Shown here: positions 1-6,235 of the stretch, in pieces
How positions within the stretch are numbered: position 1 is the first letter of the stretch
Layout of the letters: each line of letters opens with the position of its first letter
Origin: DATHVR01 sp035461175
Lineage (GTDB): Bacteria > Actinomycetota > Acidimicrobiia > Spongiisociales > ZC4RG35
DNA: 6,799 nucleotides
Direction: 5' to 3'
Assembly (NCBI GenBank): GCA_035461175.1
Contig: DATHVR010000120.1
Coordinates: 1-6,799 of the forward strand
Made by a program: the position numbers and the translations under genes
The notes under the pieces: generated by a model
What the model was told of the DNA's origin: nothing
Database searches by the model: none
What the model saw: the letters and a program-made list of their open reading frames with translations, nothing else

Positions 1-46
1 TTTCGCGACCGAATTGCTCGCCATGGCGCGCAATTCTGTCGCGAAA
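1..46. repeat. 46-base near-perfect palindrome upstream of fmt
   Basis: Bases 1-23 pair with bases 24-46 around an AT centre inside CCATGG, with 21 of 23 positions complementary; the only mismatches are 10/37 and 18/29. The outer arms are TTTCGCGAC and GTCGCGAAA, and the next block is GAATTG with CAATTC. No T-run follows on the + strand (the next bases are AGCCG), so it does not look like a + strand intrinsic terminator. It could be a dyad operator, a terminator for - strand transcription with its T-run outside the window, a dispersed palindromic repeat, or a hairpin in the fmt leader. It touches the window edge, so its full extent is unknown. Confidence 0.75.
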
Positions 47-67
47 AGCCGTTTGGGGCTCCTTTGA
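2..67 (+). CDS. possible 3' end of an unidentified upstream gene
   Basis: From base 2 this frame is open and ends in TGA at 65-67, which shares one base with the fmt ATG at 67 (TGATG), a junction typical of translational coupling. About 21 residues are visible, mostly small and hydrophobic with a few basic ones, ending in SRLGLL, and could form a C-terminal helix. fmt is often preceded by def or priA, but nothing in these residues identifies either. All three forward frames are open across bases 1-60, and the palindrome occupies most of the stretch, so it may instead be non-coding. Confidence 0.3.
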   Translation, partial: FATELLAMARNSVAKSRLGLL

Positions 68-984
68 TGCGGACGGCGTTCCTCGGCACTCCCGAGGCGG
101 CGGTGCCCTCCCTAGAAGCTCTCACTCGGATCAGTCAGATCGAGGTGGTGGTGACCCGACCGGACCGGCCGCGAGGACGCTCCCGTCGACTTCAGCCCCC
201 ACCGGTCAAAGTGGCTGCCCAGGAGATGGGCCTCCCCGTCGCCCAGCCGGCCACCGGCAGGGAGCTCGCCATCTGTCTGGCCGGCCATGACCTCGAGGTG
301 GGAGTGGTGGTCGCGTTCGGGATGATCCTGCGTCCCGACGTACTGGCCCTTCCCTCCCGAGGCTTCGTAAACGTGCACTTCTCGCTGCTTCCCCGCTGGA
401 GGGGGGCGGCACCGGTCGAACGGGCAATGATGGTGGGCGACGACGTCACCGGAGTGTCGTTGATGCTGATGGACGAGGGACTCGACACCGGACCGGTCAT
501 CGCCCAGGCCGAGACACCGATCCTCCCGCAGGAGAGCGGCGGCGATCTGCGTCGTCGCCTCGCCGACATGGGGGCAGACCTGCTCGGTGAGGCCCTGCCC
601 GACTGGGTGGAGGAAAAGATCGAACCGCGTCCCCAGCCCGGGGAAAGCGCCACCTACGCCTCCAAACTGGAACCGGCCGACCGCGATCTCAGCCCAGGGA
701 TGTCGGTCGGGGCCTTCACGAACCGAGTCCGCGCCCTCGCTCCGCTCCCGGGCGCCCGGCTCTCGATCGGCGGGGAACCTCACAAGATTCTCCGGGTCGA
801 CCCCAGCACGCTCAGGACCCGGGCCGGAGTCTGGCTCGAAGGCCCAGCGGGTGTTCCCGTGCTCGGGGTGGCCGATGGTGCCGTGGCCATCGAAGAACTG
901 CAGGCGCCCGGGAAACGCCCAATGGCCGGAGCGGATTGGCTACGGGGGCGCGACCTCCCATCTCCGTTTCCTATGGGTCGATAG
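67..984 (+). CDS. fmt: methionyl-tRNA formyltransferase
   Basis: Transfers a formyl group from 10-formyltetrahydrofolate to methionine on initiator tRNA in the cytoplasm, giving the fMet-tRNA used to start translation. The 305-residue product opens with MRTAFLGTPEAAVPSL, the standard N-terminus of the family. The catalytic block is clear: N102 and H104 in NVHFSLLPRWRGAAP and D140 in MDEGLDTGPVIAQ, equivalent to the Asn-His-Asp set of the formyltransferase fold. A C-terminal tRNA-binding domain fills roughly residues 200-305, and the length is normal for the family. ATG 67 is preferred over TTG 64 because it gives the conserved start and is preceded by a GGGG at 55-58. rpe follows after 11 bases. 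In mycobacteria an rRNA methyltransferase gene (fmu/rsmB) lies between fmt and rpe; it is absent here. Confidence 0.97.
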   Translation: MRTAFLGTPEAAVPSLEALTRISQIEVVVTRPDRPRGRSRRLQPPPVKVAAQEMGLPVAQPATGRELAICLAGHDLEVGVVVAFGMILRPDVLALPSRGFVNVHFSLLPRWRGAAPVERAMMVGDDVTGVSLMLMDEGLDTGPVIAQAETPILPQESGGDLRRRLADMGADLLGEALPDWVEEKIEPRPQPGESATYASKLEPADRDLSPGMSVGAFTNRVRALAPLPGARLSIGGEPHKILRVDPSTLRTRAGVWLEGPAGVPVLGVADGAVAIEELQAPGKRPMAGADWLRGRDLPSPFPMGR

Positions 985-995
985 ACTCAGGCCAG

Positions 996-1658
996 ATGAG
1001 ACCGGTCCGAATCGCTCCCTCGCTGCTGGCGGCCGACTTCTCCCGCCTCGGGGAGCAAGTCGCCAAGGTGGCCCCTCATGTCGAGAGCCTGCACCTCGAC
1101 GTGATGGACGGCCATTTCGTCCCCAACATCAGCTTCGGCATGCCGGTCATCTCGTCGTTGCGGTCGGTCACCGACCTGCACTTCGACTGCCACCTCATGA
1201 CCACCAACCCCGATGCCTACATTCCCGAGCTCGCCGAAGCAGGCGCCGACCTTCTGACCATGCACATCGAGGCGGTTCCGGATCCCACCCGGGCCGCGGC
1301 CCGCACCCGCGCCGAGAGCCTCGAATTCGGACTCGTTATCAATCCCGCCACTCCCTTCGCGGCGGTGGCGCCGTTCCTGGAACTGTGCGACCTCCTGCTC
1401 GTCATGTCGGTCGAGCCCGGATTCGGGGGGCAGAAATTCATCCCCGATGTCCTGGCCAAGGTCGAGCAGGCCGCAGAATGGGTTGAGTCGAGGGGTCTCG
1501 ATGTCGATATCCAGATGGACGGGGGGCTGACCCCCGACAACGCTTCGCGAGCGAGAGCCGCGGGCGCCAACGTGTTCGTGGCCGGGACGGCAATCTTCGG
1601 TGCGCCGGATCCCGCCGCCGCCGCCGACCAGTTCAGAGCTTCCATCGAGGACAAATGA
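996..1658 (+). CDS. rpe: ribulose-phosphate 3-epimerase
   Basis: Interconverts D-ribulose 5-phosphate and D-xylulose 5-phosphate in the pentose phosphate pathway (cytoplasmic, metal-dependent TIM barrel). The 220-residue length is typical. Visible family residues are S9 in IAPSLLAADF, H33 and D35 in HLDVMDGHFVPN, H66 in CHLM, the VEPGFGGQKF phosphate loop at about 139-148, and D175 in QMDGGL; H33, D35, H66 and D175 are the expected metal ligands, with D35 and D175 the expected acid/base pair. ATG 996 is chosen because it yields the canonical MRPVRIAPSLLAADF start; an in-frame TTG at 936 would add 20 unconserved residues and overlap fmt. The stop overlaps the next start (ATGA). In this context the enzyme could adjust the ribulose 5-phosphate supply to the RibB domain encoded downstream; this is an inference. 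Confidence 0.96.
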   Translation: MRPVRIAPSLLAADFSRLGEQVAKVAPHVESLHLDVMDGHFVPNISFGMPVISSLRSVTDLHFDCHLMTTNPDAYIPELAEAGADLLTMHIEAVPDPTRAAARTRAESLEFGLVINPATPFAAVAPFLELCDLLLVMSVEPGFGGQKFIPDVLAKVEQAAEWVESRGLDVDIQMDGGLTPDNASRARAAGANVFVAGTAIFGAPDPAAAADQFRASIEDK

Positions 1659-2584
1659 CCGAGCGAATCCTTGTAGCCGATGATGATCCGGACATCCTTC
1701 AGGTTGTCCGGGTCAATCTCGAATTGGAGGGTTACGAGGTAGAGACCGCCCTCGACGGCCAGGAGGCGCTGGAAAAGGCCATCGCCCGGCCCGCCGACCT
1801 CATCCTGCTCGACATCATGATGCCGCGGATGGACGGCCTCACCGCTCTCCACCGGATTCGAGGTCACGCTGCCACCGGCAACTCCTCGATAATCCTCCTC
1901 ACCGCCCGCGGCCTGCCCGAGGACCGCGTACGCGGCCTCGAGCTGGGCGCGGACGATTACATCACCAAGCCCTTCGACGTCGCCGAACTGGTGGCCCGGG
2001 TCAAGGCGGTCCTGCGCCGTACCCAGGCCGCCCGCGACCTGTCGCCGTTGACCGGGCTCCCGGGCAACTTCCGCATCTCCCAGGAGATCGAGGATCGGAT
2101 CGCCTCGGGCAAGGTGTTCGCCCTCATCCACGGCGACCTGGACAACTTCAAGGCCTTCAACGACCACTACGGATTCATGCGCGGCGACGAGGTGATCCGA
2201 TTCTCCGGTCGCTCCCTACAGGAGGCGGCCGCCGCGGTCGGACAGCCCGAGGCGTTCATCGGCCACATCGGAGGTGACGACTTCGTCGCCATCGTGGCCG
2301 CCGAGGTGGCCGAACCGTTCTGCAAGGAAGTCATCGAACGCTTCGATGACGGTGTCCTCGACTATTACGACACGGCCGACGCCCTCCGCGGCTACATCGA
2401 GGTGGTCGACCGGCGTGGCGAGCGCTACGCGGTGCCGGTCTGCTCGATCTCGCTGGGCGTGGCGACCAACGCCAACCGCGACATCAAGACCCAGTGGGAA
2501 GCCTCGGCGGTGGCCGTCGAGATGAAGGAGTTCGCCAAGAAGAAGGCCGGCTCCTCGTATGAGATCGACCGCCGGACCAATTAG
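1655..2584 (+). CDS. response regulator with receiver and divergent GGDEF domain
   Basis: A 309-residue two-domain signalling protein. Residues 1-123 form a CheY-like receiver: acidic cluster D9-D11, predicted phosphoacceptor D53 in LLDIMMPRMDG, T83, and K105 in ITKPF. Residues about 130-305 form a GGDEF-type domain beginning LTGLPGN, with D161 and D163 in GDLDNFKAFND, N169 and D178 at GTP-binding positions, and the signature GGDDF at 206-210 in place of GG(D/E)EF. The RxxD inhibitory site normally just before the signature is absent (QPEA is found there). After the signature comes SISLGVATN, but the usual AD-ALY-AK-GRN block is replaced by a Lys-rich stretch. It may make cyclic di-GMP weakly, bind a nucleotide without turnover, or act only through protein contacts. 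No histidine kinase is present in the window. The start overlaps the rpe stop by 4 bases and ribD follows after 3 bases, so it is very probably co-expressed with the riboflavin genes. No transmembrane segment or DNA-binding domain is seen. Confidence 0.9.
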   Translation: MTERILVADDDPDILQVVRVNLELEGYEVETALDGQEALEKAIARPADLILLDIMMPRMDGLTALHRIRGHAATGNSSIILLTARGLPEDRVRGLELGADDYITKPFDVAELVARVKAVLRRTQAARDLSPLTGLPGNFRISQEIEDRIASGKVFALIHGDLDNFKAFNDHYGFMRGDEVIRFSGRSLQEAAAAVGQPEAFIGHIGGDDFVAIVAAEVAEPFCKEVIERFDDGVLDYYDTADALRGYIEVVDRRGERYAVPVCSISLGVATNANRDIKTQWEASAVAVEMKEFAKKKAGSSYEIDRRTN

Positions 2585-2587
2585 GCG

Positions 2588-3676
2588 GTGACGGCCACCT
2601 CAGGCGCCGAGGAGCGGGCCATGCGCCGGGCCCTCGACCTGGCCGCCCGTTCCAATCCCCACCCCAACCCACGGGTCGGAGCCGTGATACTGGATGCGGC
2701 CGGCCGTGTCATCGCCGAAGGCTGGCATGTCGCCCCAGGGGAGGCCCACGCCGAACAGGCCGCCCTCGCCGACCTGGGTGGTCCGCCCCCGGAGGGAGCG
2801 ACGATGGTCGTCACCCTGGAGCCGTGTGATCATCACGGCCGTACTCCGCCCTGCACACGCGCCATTCTCGAGGCCGGGATCAGTCGGGTGGTGGTGGGAA
2901 CCGTCGACCCCGACTCCCGGGTGGGGGGTGGGGGAATCCAGCACCTGCAGGAGGCCGGGGTGGAGGTCGAAGTGGGCTTACTGGGATCGGAGGTCGAGGC
3001 CGCCGACCCGGGCTATTTCCATCACCGCCGTCACGGCCGTCCCCGCATCACCCTCAAGACCGCGGTCACGCTCGATGGCCAGACCGCCGCCGCCGACGGC
3101 ACCTCGCAATGGATCACGGGAACGGAGGCCCGCCGGGACGCCCACATCCTCCGCTCGCGGGCCGATGCCGTCATGATCGGCGCGGGAACTCTGCGGGCGG
3201 ACGATCCCAGCCTCACGGTACGACTGGAGGGCTACGACGGCCGCCACCCCCGGCCGGTGGTGGTGGCAGGGAGCGAGCCGTTGCCGCCCGGGGCCTCGGT
3301 ATGGCAACGGCCGGGAGCACTGGTGGTAGCCATCACCGACCCCGGGGTGGGAGTTGAGGCTGTGCTCGTGGACCCCGCCCCCAACGGGTTGCCCCGGCTC
3401 GACCAGGCCCTCCAGGAACTGGGCCGTCGAGGCGTGCTGGAGATACTGGCCGAAGGCGGCGCCACACTCGCCGCCGGCCTGTGGAACCGGGACCTCATCG
3501 ATGCCGGCGTGACCTATGTCGGCGCCAGGATCGGTGGCGGCGGGGGACTTCCACCTCTGGCCGGGACCTGGCAGACCTTCGGAGACAGCCAGCCCGTGCG
3601 CATCACGCGAGTCGAGCCGGTCGGAGCCGACGTCAGGATCGACTGGGCGCCGGTTCGGGAATCGACTACCGCCTAG
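2588..3676 (+). CDS. ribD: bifunctional pyrimidine deaminase/reductase RibD
   Basis: Carries out the second and third steps of riboflavin synthesis: deamination of the pyrimidine ring released by GTP cyclohydrolase II, then NADPH-dependent reduction of the ribosyl side chain. The N-terminal zinc deaminase domain (about 1-145) has the HAE motif at 54-56 and C80/C89 in TLEPCDHHGRTPPC, with Glu56 the expected proton shuttle. The reductase domain (about 150-362) has RPRITLKTAVTLDG, SQWITG, and VMIGAGTLRADDPSLTVR, then EGGATLAAGL towards the C-terminus. The 362-residue length is normal. The GTG start at 2588 lies 3 bases after the preceding stop and has only a weak, very close AGG, so translation probably depends on coupling. 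The C-terminal stretch IGGGGGLPPLAG is glycine-rich and lacks the common Asp-Glu before the last strands. Both active sites look intact. Confidence 0.96.
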   Translation: MTATSGAEERAMRRALDLAARSNPHPNPRVGAVILDAAGRVIAEGWHVAPGEAHAEQAALADLGGPPPEGATMVVTLEPCDHHGRTPPCTRAILEAGISRVVVGTVDPDSRVGGGGIQHLQEAGVEVEVGLLGSEVEAADPGYFHHRRHGRPRITLKTAVTLDGQTAAADGTSQWITGTEARRDAHILRSRADAVMIGAGTLRADDPSLTVRLEGYDGRHPRPVVVAGSEPLPPGASVWQRPGALVVAITDPGVGVEAVLVDPAPNGLPRLDQALQELGRRGVLEILAEGGATLAAGLWNRDLIDAGVTYVGARIGGGGGLPPLAGTWQTFGDSQPVRITRVEPVGADVRIDWAPVRESTTA

Positions 3677-3691
3677 TACCGTCAATCGAGA

Positions 3692-4285
3692 ATGTTCACC
3701 GGAATAGTCGAGCACCTCGGGACCGTTCTCACGGTGGACGAGGTTCCCCGGGGTCGCACTTTCCAGGTCGACACCGGGCCATTGGCTGCGGACGTTTCAG
3801 TGGGCGACTCGATCGCCGTCAACGGAGTCTGTCTCACGGCAGTGGCCGTCTCGACTCCGGCCGTCACTTTCCAGGTGATGGGAGAGACACTCGACCGGAC
3901 CAGCATCGGACATCTCGGGGCCGGCGACGTGGTCAACCTCGAGCGCCCGATGCCGGCGGCGGGCCGCTTCGACGGGCACATCGTCCAGGGTCATATCGAC
4001 GGGGTGGGAACTGTGCGCAGCGTGGATGCCGACGGAGAGGGTTCCCGGATGTGGGTCGACGTCCCCGCCGACCTGATGCGCTACGTCGTCGAGAAGGGCT
4101 CGGTGACCCTCGACGGGGTCAGCCTCACCGTCGCCGGAGTCGACGAGACCGGCCTCGAGGTGGCTTTGATTCCCCATACTCTCGCCGTCACCACCCTGGG
4201 CCGGCGCCGGTCCGGTGAGAAGGTGAACCTGGAGGTCGACGTTCTCGCCAAGTACGTCGAGCGACTGCTCGGAGCGGGGCGATGA
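3692..4285 (+). CDS. ribE: riboflavin synthase, alpha-type
   Basis: Final step of the pathway: dismutation of two 6,7-dimethyl-8-ribityllumazine molecules to riboflavin plus the pyrimidinedione, which is recycled by lumazine synthase. The 197-residue protein has the tandem lumazine-binding repeats of the family. It starts with MFTGIVE, contains NGVCLT in repeat 1 and DGVSLTV in repeat 2, ERPMPAAGRFDGHIVQGHIDG across the domain junction, and ends with LIPHTLAVTTLG and VNLEVDVLAKYVERLL. This is the full expected length with both repeats present. The symbol follows the ribD-ribE-ribBA-ribH convention; the same gene is called ribC in E. coli and mycobacteria. A 15-base gap separates it from ribD, and no strong ribosome binding site is seen. 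Its TGA overlaps the ribBA ATG in an ATGA junction. Confidence 0.96.
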   Translation: MFTGIVEHLGTVLTVDEVPRGRTFQVDTGPLAADVSVGDSIAVNGVCLTAVAVSTPAVTFQVMGETLDRTSIGHLGAGDVVNLERPMPAAGRFDGHIVQGHIDGVGTVRSVDADGEGSRMWVDVPADLMRYVVEKGSVTLDGVSLTVAGVDETGLEVALIPHTLAVTTLGRRRSGEKVNLEVDVLAKYVERLLGAGR

Positions 4286-5508
4286 ACGAATTCGCTGATG
4301 TCAACGATCTGATCGCCGCCATGGGACGAGGCGAGATGGTGATCATGGTCGACGACGCCGATCGCGAGAACGAGGGCGACCTGATCCTGGCCGCCGACCA
4401 CGCCACCGCCGCCAACATCGGCATGATGCTGCGCCACACCTCGGGCATCATCTGCATCTCGATGCTGGGGGAAAGGCTCGACGAACTCGACCTGCCGATG
4501 ATGGTCGCCAAGAACACTGACGTGCGCCGAACGGCGTTCACGGTTTCGGTGGACGCCCGGGACCGGACCACCACCGGCATTTCGGGGGCGGATCGTGCCG
4601 CCACCATCGCCGCCTTGATCGACCCCGGCACCGGTCCCGACGACCTGGCTCGCCCCGGCCACATGTACCCGCTCCGCTACGAGCCGGGTGGTGTCCTCAA
4701 ACGAGCCGGGCACACCGAGGCCGCCGTCGATCTGGCCCTTCTGGCGGGCCGGTACCCGGCCGGTGTCCTGGCCGAGGTCATGAACGACGATGGTACGGTC
4801 GCCAAGCTCCCAGACCTGTTCGAGTTCGCCGGCGAGCACGGCCTCCTTATCGGCACCATCGCCGACCTGATCGCCTACCGCCGCAAACAGGAAAAGCTGG
4901 TCGAGAGGGTCGTGGAGACCACGATCCCCACCGCCCACGGCGACTTCGAGGCCATCGGCTACCGCTCGCTCGTCGACGAACGCCAGCACATCGCCCTGAA
5001 GATGGGCGACATCGGAGACGGCAAGGACGTCCTGGTCCGGGTCCACTCGGAGTGCCTCACCGGAGACGTGTTCGGCTCCCAGCGCTGCGACTGCGGGGAA
5101 CAACTCGATCTGGCCCTGGCCAAGATCCACGAGGAGGGACGCGGTGTCCTTCTGTATATCCGGGGCCATGAGGGCCGGGGCATCGGCCTCCTCAACAAGC
5201 TCGCCGCGTATGAGCTCCAGGACCAGGGACTGGACACCGTCGACGCCAACATCGACCTGGGGCTGCCCGTCGACGCCCGGGACTACGGGGTGGGCTCCCA
5301 GATCCTCTACGACCTCGGGGTGCGCACCATGCGCCTCATGACCAACAACCCCACCAAACGGGCCGGGATCGTGGGCTACGGCCTCGAGATCGTCGATCGG
5401 ATTCCGCTCGTCACCAAGGCCAACCCCCACAACCGTCGCTATCTCGACACGAAAGCGACGCGAATGGGCCACACCCTGATCCAGGCCGAGGACACCGAAG
5501 GTGACTGA
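4282..5508 (+). CDS. ribBA: bifunctional DHBP synthase / GTP cyclohydrolase II RibBA
   Basis: A 408-residue fusion supplying both entry branches of riboflavin synthesis. The RibB half (about 1-205) converts ribulose 5-phosphate to 3,4-dihydroxy-2-butanone 4-phosphate plus formate; it has DADRENEGD at 25-33, RHTSG at 51-55, TTTGISGADRAATI, and GHTEA at 143-147, holding the metal and active-site acidic and histidine residues. The RibA half (about 206-408) opens GTP, releasing formate and pyrophosphate; it has zinc ligands C258, C269 and C271 in HSECLTGDVFGSQRCDCG, then RGHEGRGIGL at 294-303, D331 and R333 in DARDYGVG corresponding to the catalytic Asp-x-Arg, and TNNPTKRAGIVGYGL. Both halves keep their key residues, so neither appears to be a dead domain. 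A GGAG at 4271-4274 supports ATG 4282, which overlaps the ribE stop. ribH starts 8 bases before the end of this gene. Confidence 0.97.
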   Translation: MNEFADVNDLIAAMGRGEMVIMVDDADRENEGDLILAADHATAANIGMMLRHTSGIICISMLGERLDELDLPMMVAKNTDVRRTAFTVSVDARDRTTTGISGADRAATIAALIDPGTGPDDLARPGHMYPLRYEPGGVLKRAGHTEAAVDLALLAGRYPAGVLAEVMNDDGTVAKLPDLFEFAGEHGLLIGTIADLIAYRRKQEKLVERVVETTIPTAHGDFEAIGYRSLVDERQHIALKMGDIGDGKDVLVRVHSECLTGDVFGSQRCDCGEQLDLALAKIHEEGRGVLLYIRGHEGRGIGLLNKLAAYELQDQGLDTVDANIDLGLPVDARDYGVGSQILYDLGVRTMRLMTNNPTKRAGIVGYGLEIVDRIPLVTKANPHNRRYLDTKATRMGHTLIQAEDTEGD

Positions 5509-5980
5509 GGTCCGGACCGTCGCCGGCACGGGCGATGCCGGTGCCCTTCACATCGGCGTGGTGGTGGCGAGCTGGAACCGCAGCGTCACCGATCGCCTGC
5601 TCGACGGCGCCGTCAATCGGCTCGAAGACCTCGGGGTCGGAGACGTCACCGTCGTACCCGTCCCCGGGTCACTGGAGCTGTCGGTAGCCGCCCGCGCCCT
5701 GGCCGAAGCCGGCTGCGATGCCGTCGTGGCCCTCGGGACCATCGTAAAAGGTGAGACAGACCACTACGCCATCGTTTCTGCCGAGTCGGCCCGGGGGCTC
5801 ACCCTGGTTGCGCTCGAGATGGGGATTCCGGTAACCAACGGGGTCCTCGCCGTCCATGATGTCGCCCACGCCGTCGACCGGGCTCAGCCGGGTCCGGGCA
5901 ACAAGGGTTATGAGGCCGCTACCGCCGCCGTCGAGGCCACACTCACCCTCCGTGCATTGGGGGGAGACCCATCGAAGTGA
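5501..5980 (+). CDS. ribH: 6,7-dimethyl-8-ribityllumazine synthase
   Basis: Condenses the RibD-derived, dephosphorylated pyrimidinedione with 3,4-dihydroxy-2-butanone 4-phosphate to give the lumazine used by riboflavin synthase; the family forms pentamers or 60-subunit capsids. The 159-residue product has the family landmarks: ASWN at 23-26 (aromatic residue at the pyrimidine site), VPGSLEL at 54-60, GTIVKGETDHYAIV with the probable catalytic H88, PVTNGVL at 110-116, and a C-terminal GNKGYEAATAAVEATLTLR helix. The length is normal. The GTG start at 5501 overlaps the ribBA end by 8 bases and has a GAGGA at 5488-5492 with 8-base spacing. The sequence is nearer the actinobacterial type (ASW, PVxNGVL) than the Bacillus type. 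It is the last gene of the apparent riboflavin operon. Confidence 0.96.
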   Translation: MTEVRTVAGTGDAGALHIGVVVASWNRSVTDRLLDGAVNRLEDLGVGDVTVVPVPGSLELSVAARALAEAGCDAVVALGTIVKGETDHYAIVSAESARGLTLVALEMGIPVTNGVLAVHDVAHAVDRAQPGPGNKGYEAATAAVEATLTLRALGGDPSK

Positions 5981-6005
5981 CCGAGGGGGAGTTCCCTGGT
6001 ACCCT
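5977..6005 (+). promoter_or_regulatory. candidate promoter for infC leader
   Basis: GTGACC at 5977-5982 (four of six matches to TTGACA) is separated by 17 bases from TACCCT at 6000-6005, which fits the loose TANNNT -10 of actinobacterial housekeeping promoters. Transcription would then begin near 6011-6013, giving an infC leader of about 225 bases. The -35 overlaps the last codon of ribH. Such matches are common by chance in GC-rich DNA, and infC could also be reached by read-through from the rib genes. Confidence 0.3.
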
Positions 6006-6094
6006 GTCCGGTGACAGGCAATGAGCCACGAAGCGGAAGCTGCTGCTTCCCACCCGGCCGCCGACCAGGCGAGCCGCGGTCACCGGCAAGAGAC

Positions 6095-6124
6095 TTCCCA
6101 TCGGCAGGAGCCTGCCAGAGGGAA
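6095..6124 (+). other. two-part hairpin in the infC leader
   Basis: Outer stem of 5 pairs (6095-6099 with 6120-6124), symmetric 3x3 internal loop (ATC opposite AGA), inner stem of 5 pairs (6103-6107 with 6112-6116), and tetraloop GAGC. It sits 10 bases before the terminator stem and is the most elaborate local fold in the leader. A symmetric internal loop flanked by GC pairs is the kind of element that can bind protein, but no specific ligand can be named. Confidence 0.55.
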
Positions 6125-6134
6125 TACGGCGGTG

Positions 6135-6163
6135 AGCAGCAAGGTTGCGCTTGCTGCTTTTTT
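6135..6163 (+). terminator. intrinsic terminator between ribH and infC
   Basis: A perfect 9-base-pair stem (AGCAGCAAG 6135-6143 with CTTGCTGCT 6150-6158), a 6-base loop GTTGCG, and six Ts at 6158-6163. It lies 155 bases after the ribH stop and 73 bases before the infC start. It can end transcripts from the rib operon, and if infC transcription starts upstream of it, it also acts as an attenuator in the infC leader. Confidence 0.88.
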
Positions 6164-6222
6164 GTTGTCCCGGTCGGACCATGGATCGACCCGGCGAAAT
6201 CGAACGACTACAGACCACTATC

Positions 6223-6228
6223 AGGAGG
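6223..6228 (+). promoter_or_regulatory. strong Shine-Dalgarno that fixes the infC start
   Basis: A perfect AGGAGG, far stronger than the sites of the other genes here, lies 7 bases before ATC 6236. The next in-frame start-like codons, TTG 6245 and GTG 6251, are 16 and 22 bases away, too far for normal initiation, so this site points to the ATC. Confidence 0.9.
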
Positions 6229-6235
6229 TACTCAC

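Larger units (their letters stand above)
6003..6163 (+). ncRNA. structured infC leader RNA, candidate transcription attenuator
   Basis: Several hairpins can be drawn by eye. CCTGTC/GACAGG pairs 6003-6008 with 6013-6018 (4-base loop). GGAAGC/GCTTCC pairs 6035-6040 with 6045-6050 (loop TGCT). A two-part stem has TTCCC 6095-6099 with GGGAA 6120-6124, a 3x3 internal loop, then GGCAG 6103-6107 with CTGCC 6112-6116 closing GAGC. Last comes the intrinsic terminator at 6135-6163. A long-range pairing, CCGGTGAC 6008-6015 with GTCACCGG 6079-6086, is an alternative to the first hairpin. An attenuator before infC-rpmI-rplT is known in Bacillus (L20 leader). Whether this RNA binds L20 or belongs to any described leader family cannot be judged here. 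Confidence 0.5.

Noticed and set aside
936..995. Upstream TTG start for rpe
   Set aside because: It would add 20 unconserved residues and overlap fmt by about 50 bases; ATG 996 gives the family N-terminus.
587..1486. 299-codon + strand frame across fmt and rpe
   Set aside because: Its translation is Arg/Pro/Ser-rich without domains and it sits in the wrong frame of two well-supported genes.
1217..2167. 316-codon open frame on the - strand opposite rpe and the response regulator
   Set aside because: It spans two real genes and their overlap and shows no recognisable domain; it is a shadow of the GC-rich codon pattern.
3677..3691. Promoter between ribD and ribE
   Set aside because: Only 15 bases separate the genes and no -35/-10 pair of reasonable quality was seen around the junction.
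4081..5529. 482-codon open frame on the - strand opposite ribBA
   Set aside because: It lies opposite a gene with unmistakable conserved motifs, its translation is low-complexity (Gly, Val, Asp, His rich) and matches no family; long antisense frames are normal in GC-rich DNA.
6011..6235. 75-residue N-terminal extension of IF-3 in the same frame
   Set aside because: The stretch contains the terminator and leader hairpins, has a Cys/Pro/Arg composition unlike IF-3, and the AGGAGG with ATC at 6236 explains the true start.
5981..6235. FMN riboswitch in the leader before infC
   Set aside because: The conserved RFN core sequences are not present, and the leader lies after the rib genes, not before them.
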